From Symbiodinium natans (Eukaryota > Sar > Dinophyceae > Suessiales > Symbiodiniaceae), in assembly GCA_905221605.1 (NCBI GenBank), contig CAJNDS010000117.1, positions 1 through 62,000 on the forward strand: a DNA stretch of 62,000 nucleotides. The letters run 5' to 3'. The translations under genes were made by a program, and so were the position numbers. The notes beneath the pieces are model-generated. The model saw nothing but the letters and a program-made list of their open reading frames with translations. It searched no databases and had not been told where the DNA came from. Of this stretch, positions 44,901 through 55,272 are shown in pieces; position 1 is the stretch's first letter; each line of letters begins with the position of its first letter.

Positions 44901-46368
44901 TGGAGCTGTCCTAGGGGTGCCGGCGCTGATGCCGTCCTAGTCCTGAAAAATGGAGAGGGGCCCTGGGAGAGGGGCGCTGGGGATCAATCTACAAACATAT
45001 TCTCTCACAGCATCTTCAAATGATACGCGCACCATTCTTCTATGATCTAGGCTTTTTCAAGCTTTTGTTTCGTGGTCGTGCTGTACCTACCGTTAGCAGT
45101 ACCGAACACATTCGCCGAACGGACATGACAACTCTCTGGCCCTACATGTTCAAGCATGCACGATGCTACCTTACGAGAGAGATCCTTCTGTCCCCTAATG
45201 GACATACACACATTTGTGTGCTTGTTTACTTATCTATACAGAAGGCATGAGTTTTAGGAGTTCTCTTTTGTTGGGCGGGCTCCTCGCCTGCGGCTTTGAG
45301 TTCTGTTCTTGTTCTCGTTAGTTTGTTGATCCTGTCCAGTTTACTGCTTTTCATTGCAAGACGTGTCAAACTTTAAGGCTTGTGTGCAGTCGCTGCCGTT
45401 ATAACTTAAGCCGAGTTTTAGACATAAAAGAAAGACGCTGCGCTCGATCTTCGAGAGCACACCAACTGGACAATCGCAGTTTTCGCTGGCCCTGCCCTGT
45501 TTGGTGTTTTTGAAGTTTGCGGGGCTGGGCACCGTCTCACTAGACCTTCGATATTATTTGTAGATTTTTGGTTCACCCGCCTTCAGAGATGTCCCTGCAA
45601 GTTCCGAAGAATTCCAAAGTTTGCTATCTTTCACGTGTGCAGCTTGTCACGATCGTAATTTTTCGCCACCCAGCGTTTAAGGTTTTTCTGGGTTTTTGAG
45701 GGAGAAGAGCCTTGAAAACCTCTGCTTTGACCGAGAGCAGAGGCGAGGAGAGAAGGTCTTCTGTCTTCTCAACTGGGCTTAGTGTGGCTTGTAGTAGAGC
45801 GGATCTTGAAGATGGAGCTGGGCCTTTTCAGGAAACGCAAACTTCGTTCAGGTCAGAAGGACTTCATTATGACGGCAAATTTCGGTCTCCCCTCTGTCGG
45901 TGCGGAGAATCGAGATGCCTACATGAAGGCACAAAGCTGTCGATTCTGAGAAAGTGGACGTAAGATCTGAGCAGGTGTTAGTGAGTATCCAGGCGCCAAT
46001 GTCCGTGAAGTTCGAGATCCCGTACTTCACAGTTTCTGGAGTGACGGTCAGGTGCATCCAGACGTTTGAACAACAAGCATTTCTCCAATCATGGTGTCTT
46101 GACGTGCCAGGTATCTCAAAATTATCGAGAAGTCTGGCTATCAGGCGTTGGAAGCATGCGCGTACCAGGAACTGCTAGAAACTAGTAGGTAGGTAGAAGG
46201 GTGTGGTCCCGTGCTGGAAGTGGACTCCCAAGCAAAGACTAGGCTCCTGTGCAGGCACTCCCTTGGGTGCGTTACATCACCCAGAACGGGGACTACCAGC
46301 TTCGCATGGTGTGCCACCTAGTCTCAGTCTCTCCTCGGCAAAGGTCAAGGTGGAACAAGCACACGTGA
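41946..46368 (+). CDS. AP1M: AP-1 clathrin adaptor complex subunit mu, 25 exons
   Basis: Medium subunit of AP-1, which selects tyrosine-motif cargo and links it to clathrin at the trans-Golgi and endosomes. Exons: 41946-41963, 42044-42080, 42155-42197, 42255-42312, 42372-42397, 42493-42514, 42593-42655, 42707-42751, 42817-42885, 42934-42974, 43061-43121, 43262-43300, 43387-43463, 43523-43583, 43637-43681, 43758-43825, 43914-43983, 44034-44071, 44179-44208, 44299-44404, 44490-44523, 45852-45928, 45993-46051, 46111-46144, 46255-46368. They add to 1335 bases (444 residues plus stop) with all phases agreeing. Landmarks are VFIMDMKGKVIIS, RNYRGEV, NELEEESIKDNFVITYELL, YLSGMPELKLGLNDK, FENDRTISFIPPDGEFELMS, RSVANNVEIHIPVPSD, SVKFEIPYFTVSGV and ALPWVRYITQNGDYQLRM. 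The last ~19 residues after QLRM are extra to the family, so the final exon may be wrong there. Confidence 0.93.
44524..45851 (+). other. Intron 21 of AP-1 mu, 1.3 kb
   Basis: It is by far the longest intron of the gene. It has a GA donor and a cag|G acceptor. No mobile element or RNA gene is recognised inside it. Confidence 0.7.
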
Positions 46369-46899
46369 CGTGACATACATGACTCAGATGATGAAAAGGT
46401 CTAACGGGCCGTTAGCTTCGACAATGACTCTGAGCATGGAGCTTGGACACGTTTGTGCCACTGGCCACTGGCATCCACTGGCATCCACTGGCATCCACTG
46501 GCAGTGTCAGCTCGTGACTTGCGTTAGGCACCATCGCTCTGAGATGGCTCTGCTCAAACCTCTGGGCTCCACCAGAATCTATGCGTAAGTGGCGCATCGA
46601 CAGCGTAGATCCTCAGAGGTCTTCGCTCTCTGTCAGGGCCCCGTGCAGAAGGCCTAGCTCGGATGGCTCTCCATAAGAAGTTGCAGTCAGCATTAAAGAC
46701 TTATGGAGGCTAGAGGCCGCTGTTCTACCCGATAGAGCAATTCGAGAGCGAGCATCAGCAACAAGCGAAACAGCTCGACGGCTTGAATAGCGGAAGCAAA
46801 AACCGTCCACTACGGTCTTGCACGATCTGGCACTATCTTGCGCGCTTGTGCGCTTGACAACCACAGATGCCTGTGTGTTTTTCCTGGTGGAAGCGCGAG
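46369..46899 (+). repeat. Intergenic region with a short tandem repeat (actggcatcc)
   Basis: Four copies of ccactggcat lie at about 46460-46503. No other feature is seen before the first EF-hand exon. The 5' end of the next gene is probably here but was not found. Confidence 0.5.
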
Positions 46900-49800
46900 G
46901 AGCACCTCAAGATCTTCGAGTTCCTCGACCATGACAAGAACGGCCTTTCGCCTCAGCTCCAGGGGAGTAAACCTTGTAAACCCACCATTCGATCCTTTTC
47001 ATCCTTCTCATAATCCTTCGACTGCTGAGAAAGCCAGGCGATGCTAAGCACAGTGTCACAGTGTCACAGTGCAGTGCACCGCGCAGTGCACAGCGTGCCA
47101 GGAGTGGTGTCGCTGGAGGAGTTTCACACAGCCGTCGAAGCTGCAGCGCCTGTGAAGTCCCTGGAGGCAGGTGGGGAGGTCGGAAAAGGTCGGTTTTGCT
47201 GTCGCTTCATGTTTGCCTCAGTCTGTTTTGCTCTGGCTGGGTGGGTGCATGTTAAAGTCTACGCGTGCTCTTTACGACTTCGGCGGATCTTGACGAGGAC
47301 TTGCGCCGGAAATGGATCGCTCTCGGCTACACCTCTATGAGACAGGCGGGGGGTGGAGCAGATTGGAGCAGTAACATGTACATGTGGCTGGGCAGTTCTC
47401 TTTGTAAACCGTGTATGCTTGAATGTGCGTACCCACCTCCTAGCACAAGATGGGATCACAGACACCACAATGAGATCCTGTTGATCTGAGGCCCTGCTGG
47501 GTATGGACCTTCACAAGGAACCTGGCAGGCAAGTATACATGCATCTCCTTGTGCTCCTTGCACGTGCGGGTTCCCTGGCGCATCCTAGATCCTTTACCCT
47601 GGCGGAGTTTGGCGTGGCGCTCGCTCGAGTAGGCCTGTGGAAGGAAGTAGCACTAGCAAGTACGAAGCAGAGGGAGAGCAAAAAAATGCAAGGGAGGAGT
47701 GCTGCAGATGCTGTGAGGCGTCGAAGAAGAGATTGAGCACCAGGCAGAAAGCAGCGTAACATCAGCGGAATCCATCACAGTCCAAGGTTTGCACCGACTC
47801 TTGTGCCATGATTGGGCCTCTCGTCCTCTCCCATCTGCAAATTTAAACGCGCCCTGAGAACATCTTCGGGGCAATCCACGATCCGCACAGCTCGCACCAG
47901 ACAGTGTTGCCCTCGGTTTCACCATTCCATGTCGTGCGAAGTCGTGCCATGCTGTCACTCCTATCGGTTGGGAGTGCCCTGAGGTAACGCTGGAAATGCT
48001 GGCAGCAGCCATGAGCGCCATCTCGCCTTCATTGTTGCTGGAGGATTACAGATGATTTCCGTCCCACAAACCCAGCTTGCTGAAGTTTCACTTACGCTGA
48101 GGACCTGCGTGACAAGATCCTAAAAAAGTTTGGGCTTGGTGCTCAGTTGATGGTCAAGTTTCACCCTGTGGACAGCTGATGCTCAAGTTGCGGTGGGGTG
48201 ATGCGGAGCAACCGCGCTTCTCGTCCGAGGACGCTCTCGAACTGTTTCTCATCCCTAGACATGGACCAGGGTGACCCTGCCTCAGCCAAACATCGGCAAG
48301 AATCAACAAAGAAGAAAGTCGAGTCTATTTGCATCATCATTTCGCTAGTGTCTCAGAATTAGTCCAAGATGCAAGCAGCTGGCCGTGTGCTCAGGAGTCC
48401 CTGGACATCGGTGAATTCATCCGTTATGCCGTGCCTGCATGGAAGTGCTCGCCCGAAACGATGTTTCGACTTTCCTTTCCTTTTGTCTTTCTCTTTTCTC
48501 TTTTCTTCTCGCTTCTTAGCACTTTTCGGCCGAGGCTCACGCCCCACGAGGCAGGCAAGGCCTTCCGCCTCATCGACGTGGATGGCAGCCTCGAAATCAG
48601 GCGAGAGAAGCCCTTAAGAGACTCGGCTCATTTCTGCTCTTTCTTCCTAAGCGAGCGCTTTCCCAGTAAAGACGAGTTCGTCACGGCTCTGACGCTCTCG
48701 GAGCCGCGGGCTCGGAGGATACTTTGCTCTCTCTCTCTCTCCCTCCCTCCCTCCCTCCTTCCCTCCCACTCTCTCTTTCTTTCTGACCGCGGTGAAGATC
48801 GAAGCACCAAACGGCTGCCCTACAAAGAGTCCCTTCTCTCTGCTCTGCGAAGGCCAAACCTTTACCTCGATGAGATCCGACGCAAAGTCCGGCAGCGTTT
48901 CAGGAGTGCGGCCCCAAATCTCTTTAGAGTCTACCCGTTGGCACAGGGCCATCTTTTTGGGACCTGTAGTCTTCGAGGCTTGCAAGGATTTCTTTTCATA
49001 TGAACCGTAGGGCCTCAGTTCCAGGAGTCGGCGTTAGAGTGATTTTGGTGGAGTGTCGAAGCCAAAGCATGGGCCATTCCGAGGTATGCGGGGGCTTCTC
49101 AACGCCGGCAATGACGACGACCTCGAAGTTGATGAGGTCCACTGGTGGCATGATTCTGTTCAATTCTGTTCAAGCAGAACAGTTTGGGAACGCTGCTCGA
49201 ATTTGGATGGAGGTCGACTTCGAACCGCCTCCAGCAGTCGAGATCGCACCTTCCAGGACAGGGTCGGAAGAGGGGGCTGCTAGACTTTGTTCTTTCCGAT
49301 CCTCGCTCGTCACAAGGAAGGGGTCTCTCTACCAGAGGCACTCCATCGTCGTGGCCCAGGCAGGGTATGCGAATACATGCAAAGGCATGCAAACGCATAC
49401 AAACGCAAACATGCAAAGCTCAAAGTGCTCAAAGTGCTCTCAAAGGCATTCAGCAGCTCCATTTGGAGAAAAGTTCCGCTGAGGACTCGCCGCGGAGCGA
49501 GGGGTTGACTGGCATGACCGCTGAGGAGACCGGGCCTCGGAGAGCAAAGAAGCTCAATTTGATGTTCTCAATTTGAGTCTTTGAGAGAAGTTCAGAGATC
49601 GCCCGGAGACCTCCGAAAAACGTCCTTGAAGTCCAAGAAGCGCTTTGGGTGCATGATGGTGCATGATGGTGCATGTGCTTGCCAGGTCTCGGCGGGCCCG
49701 CTGCCCAGCAGATCCAGCAGCGTGGCTGCTGAAAAAAACATTCCGTGGGGGAAGACGTTCCGAGGCTTCCTGGATTGCCAAGCACTCGGGCTTGGGTACC

Positions 49801-51310
49801 GAAAAGGCACAAGACCTTCTCAAGGCAGGGCCTCTTCAAATGCCTCTTGTTTAAGGGCTTATCACCCAGGCTTGTGCTGAAAAGTTGTCCTAATTAGGAC
49901 TTGGTCGGACCTGGTTCTGACAAGAGCGAGGATGACGGTCAACTGCCCAGTGTTGAGCTGCCAGACTCTTCCCCCAACTTTTCTGATGTAAGGCCGAACA
50001 CCGGAGGAGTATCAGCTGATGCTTGGACAGGCCCGGTGATGCCGTTTGGCTCGTGACGCTTCGGCAAAGGGCTAGGAAAGAACTGCAACCCTAGGCTTCT
50101 TTGGAACACGCAGGCTGGATGCCACTCTGTTTCGCAAAACGAAGAGAGACTCAGAGTTCGGAACGGGCCCCTACTTATTTTGACTTTTTCCTCTTTTTTG
50201 GGTATCAGGGTCTCCTAGTAAAGCACGGAGGAAATAGAGGTTTTCCGGTTCAAATACAAGGAAATAGAGGCTTGCATAGAGAATTTTATCCCCGAGCGAG
50301 CTCCAGGAGGAGACAGCCAACGGAAAGAAAGGAAGGCAGGAAGGAAGGAAGGCCGAAAGTTCCAGTCGACCAAGGGGGCCAGAGATTGCTTCAAATTCCT
50401 TTCTTCTCTACATCCTGGTCCAAAACATATAGAAGAGTCCAGTATGTCCAGTACATGGACGTTATTCGCACTGGCTCTGTACACACTCCCCACATGGGAA
50501 GGACCACCCCCTATCTGCATCTCCTTTAGCAGATTGAAGCAACTGCTTGCAGCCTGGAGCCTCTCTGCAGAAACCCAGCTCGCGAGGCAAGACCCCTTGC
50601 AAATCCACTTCTGAAATGCGAGGCTGACAAAGCACCACAGCGGGCATGCGAAATGTGAAGGTCTCCCGACGCACATGCAGACAGGACAAGGACACACGCG
50701 CGCACGCGCACACGCGCACGCGCGCACACGCGCACACGCGTGCAGGCGCACGCGCGCACGCACACGCGCACGCGCACGCGCACGCGCACGCGCACGCTGC
50801 CGCACTCTCGCACGCACGCACAAAGACATGTGACAACAGTGTCGAGAATCATGACTTCAATGCGCAGCATTTGGGTGTGACCTTTGCTTCAGGGCACGGG
50901 GTGTGACAGGTACAACTGTCCGAGCAGGATACCAAGGCGCTTTTCAACCTCATGGATGTCAATCGAGACGGCAAGGCCTTCTTGTGGCTTCCAATGGTTA
51001 CCAATGCTTAAGTTTTCCGTGGTTGCTAAAGAGCCGGCAAAGTTTTTGCTGAATTTTCCTCCGGTTCTTCCACCGTCCCCTGTTCTTCAGCTTACTACGA
51101 CGGAGTTCGAGCATGGTGTGCGGCTCTTTGCCCCGTCGACGGCGCTGGAGGCGAGACATCAGTCATCTGCAGCGTACTGCATCCCTGCTGCAGCCCATGA
51201 GCCTTCATCTAACTTTTGATGTCATTGCGTTTGGACTTTGGACGGCGATGTGAGCAGGACTTGCGCTTGGCCTGCATCTCGAGCCTCGGCGTGTCCACTT
51301 TCGTCCAAAA
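46900..51310 (+). CDS. Multi-exon EF-hand (calcium-binding) repeat protein, incomplete at both ends
   Basis: Exons found: 46900-46942 (EHLKIFEFLDHDKNG), 47102-47166 (VVSLEEFHTAVEAAAPVKSLE), 47298-47345 (DLRRKWIALGYTSMRQ), 47489-47530 (ALLGMDLHKEPG), ~47593-47640 (FTLAEFGVALARVGL), ~48555-48600 (KAFRLIDVDGSLEI), 48667-~48712 (SKDEFVTALTLSEPRA), ~48875 (EIRRKVRQRF), 49084-49136 (LLNAGNDDDLEVDE), 50928-50970 (DTKALFNLMDVNRDG), 51091-51150 (LTTTEFEHGVRLFAPSTALE) and 51258-51310 (DLRLACISSLGVSTFVQN). The module is an EF-loop half, then an exon with S/TxxEF, then LE|DLR. It would bind Ca2+ as a sensor or buffer. Exons between these are surely missing, and two genes cannot be excluded. Confidence 0.65.
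50690..50812 (+). repeat. Alternating CACGCG/GCGCAC microsatellite
   Basis: About 120 bases of alternating pyrimidine-purine (cacgcgcgcacgcgcac...) between EF-hand exons. Such DNA readily adopts the Z form. It presumably lies within an intron. Confidence 0.92.
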
Positions 51311-54300
51311 TGGCTTGATGGGATCGTTCCGGAGGGCAGTGATGAGCAGTGGAACCTCTTCTTGGCGCTTTCGGCCTTCAGATTTTTCAGAAGCCGAGGA
51401 AGTACGGGGGAATCCCAGAGGCCTTCGCATCCCTTCGCGCAGACCAACGGGAGGCGAAGTCAGCACTCCAGACGCTCTCTATAATCCGAGCATCTGTTTA
51501 ATTGGGGGGCCCCCCCCCCTCCCACCGCAATAAGAAAGGCCGGGTTCCGCAATAGTAAGACCGTGGCCCTGTCTTGATTCTCTATTAAAAACAATAGGCC
51601 GCAGATCCCTGAGGTGCTGTAGCTTCGCAGCTCAGCAAGCAAAACAAGAAAACTGCCGACAGATTTTGGAACCTCCCCGAAAACATTTTCTTTCAATGTG
51701 GTGGTATTGGCCCATACGAAATCCACCGTAATGGAAAGTAGTCTTCCGGCGGGCCTCTCGGCGAAAAAAAATTCTTTAAATGTGGGGGTATTAATTAAAC
51801 AGATGCTCGCATTAGCCCAGAACATATCCTCTCTCTATCTCTCACCCTCTTTCTGATTGGGACTGCTAGACTGGCTAGACTAGTCTCTCATCGTCCCTCT
51901 CTGTCTCTCTCGCAGTCTGCAGAGACTCTCTTTTGACAACAGGCCAGCCTGGAGTACCACCAGCTCAAGAAGATCTTGGAGGTTCTCTGAATGGTGGCAC
52001 AGGCACGTTGTGGCGTGTGGACTTGTCGTGCGCCCACAGGATATTCGAATATGGGACGAAAGCACCGGGGACCTGCGCCTGATCATGGACATAGTGGAGC
52101 CATGGACTTAAGAGAACGGAAGAAGGGAGATGGGCCAGTGATGGGTGCTGGTGCAATCCTTGTGTAGGTGCAACCGAGACGGTGGGACCACTATCGGCCA
52201 TTCTGGCAGCTTGCTTTTGCCTGTGAGGAGACCAAACTTAGCTTTTCACTGTTCCAGATTCTGCTACTTCATCTACTTCACACTTCCCACATGCTGGCCA
52301 GGTGAGCTTATGGCGGCACTGCAAGCAGGGCAGTCCGGCACGCAGGCCTGGAGAGGGCCTGTTCTAAGACCTCCCCACAGGTCTTGGGCAAGTCTCGAAA
52401 GGTTCGGCTGGCCCCAGACCAACGCGATGCCAAAGTACGTCAGCAGGCACGAAACTCAGATCCTTTGGGATGTTCCCGGCTGGCCGGCTGCAAGAAGCCA
52501 AGAAGCCCCACCTTGATGAACAGTTCAGTACATCTTTTGGCAGAAAGCAGTCTGGAAGGTGAAGTGGCAGATGGCTCCCTTCCGCCGATGTGCTTCCGAG
52601 CTGAGAGCCCACGGCAGCGTGCTCGGCCTTGTCAAGAGTTTTTCTTCTTTTGAGACAGCAACCTGCTCTTTCAGAATTTCTACCTTCTTGCCCCCTTTTC
52701 TCGTTATCCTTCTTGCGGCCTTCAGCTTGCGCTCTCTTCCTCATCTTTCTCATCGTTCAGTTCGAGAGAAGCTGTACACCAACGAGCTGGAGCAGATGTG
52801 GAAGCCGAGGCAAGAGACAGAGTTACTTCAGCTGTGTTATTCCTCATCAGTCAGTTTCCATTGTTTGCTCAACTTTTTGAGATTGCATTCTTTCTGAATC
52901 TGTCGCCCCCTGTGTGTGGTGGCAGCATCCAGCAAAATGTTTAAAGCTTTGGGGCTGCACTTCCTCAGTTGCCACACGCCACGGAAGTGCAAAGTCCCAT
53001 CTACAAGGTGCTTCACAAGTAGGGCACGATTGGCGCGAAATGCAGGGTGTTGCACAACTGGCCTGGCCGATGTATGGCCTGCCTTTTTTGGCACAGCAAG
53101 TCATTTCGATACAAGCACGGGGTATTCGATGTCGATGCGCTGCAGCCTTCAGCAAAAGGAGGGCAAAGCAATCACGGTTTAAATGAGTGGGGAAGTTGCC
53201 CGGTGTTTTTTTTTGGCAGGCTTGGGGGAGGCAAGCGCTTTAGTTACCGCAGGTCCGACTCGCACGCGGACAAGAGCAGGAGCGCTGCCCTGCGGGCCGA
53301 GACGCAGACAGCCCTCCACAAATGGAAGAGGCTGCGGCGGCGGATGATTTCGGGTTGGGACTGACTTTGCAGTTTATTGCCTGTTTCAAATCTCTGTTGC
53401 GGTTCATGCAAACTGTTTCTGGGGTGGGGGGAGGGGGAGGGCAAGGGGAGGGCACATAAGAGGGCATGTCCGCAGGGAGAAGAGTCTTCCAGCCCTGCGG
53501 CGCATTGAGCGGGCCTCGGATCCTGATCGAAGCTTATAAAGGTTCAAAAAGAGTTCAAAAGAATTCAGATGCTTGTGAGCCCATGTGTCCCGTATGTGAG
53601 CCGCAGGATCATGAGGGCCAGGACCCCACGTGGGCTGGGCAGCGGGCTCAGCAGAATGCGTAGCAGGACGCCTTCTTTGAGGAGAGCAGGTTTCACGTGT
53701 TCTCTGTCTCAGTTTCTGTTCCGTCCCCTTCATTGTCCTTCAGACTGAGGCTGTCTGCGGCAGCCGAGGACGGGGAACGTGCAGACTTCCTGATTGTCGG
53801 CAACGCCTTAGCTCTCTGAAGGAGGAGCTCCCGAGCCACAACATCCCCTGGGGCCCCATGCGCACGAGCTTCTGCAAGGCTCTTGCAGTTATTCGGATAC
53901 TGCAATCTTCTGCATCCTTTGGAGCCATGTCATGGCACTGACCGTAGGGCATGTAATGACTGTAATGACATGTAATGACCGTAACCGCATCTGCTGTTCA
54001 AGTCGTATCATGTTGTCATGCTGTAGCAGGTCTCGGGGCTCAGACCGGCAAGTTTACGCCGCTTTTTTTGTGCACGACTCATGTGCTGCCCTCAGGAGAG
54101 TGTCCGTCTCTTTGAGTTCTGCGCGCAACAGGTTTCTAAAGACCCTGGATGCCAAAGAGCCAGCGGCTTGATGGGCCTTGGTGGGATCCGAGCTGGGATC
54201 TGATGCTCTGAGCCCATGATAGGCCACGCTCTGTGCTAAGGTTGAGGCCTATCCTCAACTCCATGCATCACTACTACGCCTCTGCAGGACAAAACGCATG

Positions 54301-55272
54301 GCCCACACGTACTTCCATCAGTTTGCGTCGGAGTGTGCAGGAGAGACGGTAACAGGTCGAGAGGCTTGCCTGTAGTGGGCTGAGCCCTTCTGTCGTGTCG
54401 TGTCTTTGTGCTTGTCGTGCAGGGCGCCCGATCTTCCACGCTTCAGGCTGTCAGACCCGTTCTGCTCAGGAACCAGCAGCAGAGCCGGTACGAGCAGTTC
54501 AAGAGCTGTCCGGATCAAAGACTTTCAGATCTTGCGGCATCTTGCGACTCAGACCTGCAAGTGTCACTCAGAACCCTCGTTTCAGTCCAGAAAGGCACCC
54601 ACCACTACAAACTCCTGACTCGGTTGCCGGGCGGAATTTGAGCGATCAGATTCATGTCCAGTCAGTTCGCGGGTGAGGCAAGCAGGTGTGGCCTGTGATG
54701 CCGAATGTAGCCACAAACGAATTAGCATGTCGCAGTCAATAGGAGTCGCAAAGAACAGTGGCTTTGCTACGAGCGCTTCGAGCAAAGCAGCAGCGTGCCT
54801 CTTTGTACAGTCTCACAGCCGCACGCGTGCCACGTGCGCCATCAAGTCAGTGCCGGACAAGCACTCCAAGCTTTGACATCCTTGAAAAACAATGTAAGTA
54901 TCTGCAGATATTGCAATGGCCAAGTGGCCCCAGGTACGATCTCTAAGAGATCTCGGTGTCTGGGAAAGAGACAGATGCGAGTGGTAGCCAGGTAGTCCAG
55001 GTTGCAGTGCGCAGGGGGCTGCCAAGCAGTCAGTCACAAATGCGCGCCCGTGCACCAGAGACGACGCAAAATGTGGAGGCTCATGCCGCGTTTGCGATGT
55101 CTTGTTCTTTCTGTTCCCTCTGTTCCCTCTGGCCTTGGCGCCTCTCCCTGTCATGCGGACAGGTATTGGGAGTTTGGTGCTGGTTGCTGGAATGTGCTGA
55201 ATGTGCTTGGGAGGCTTGGCCCAGAGTAGACAGCAGGAGCTTGGGGAGCCCCTCCGGGCCACAGCCGTAGCG
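51311..55272 (+). other. Possible further exons, gene not assigned
   Basis: Exon-like segments on the plus strand: 51950-51990 (ASLEYHQLKKILEV), 52752-52818 (REKLYTNELEQMWKPRQETE), 53256-53362 (SHADKSRSAALRAETQTALH, KWKRLRRRMISGWD) and 54440-54590 (LRNQQQSRYEQFKSC). They may be the 3' part of the EF-hand gene or another gene. A 51480-51550 stretch is c-run and AT-rich non-coding sequence. Confidence 0.3.

Noticed and set aside
53240-53362. Complete gene at 53047-53364
   Set aside because: Two frames look equally coding over this stretch and no splice-consistent neighbours could be joined. Kept only as a possible exon.
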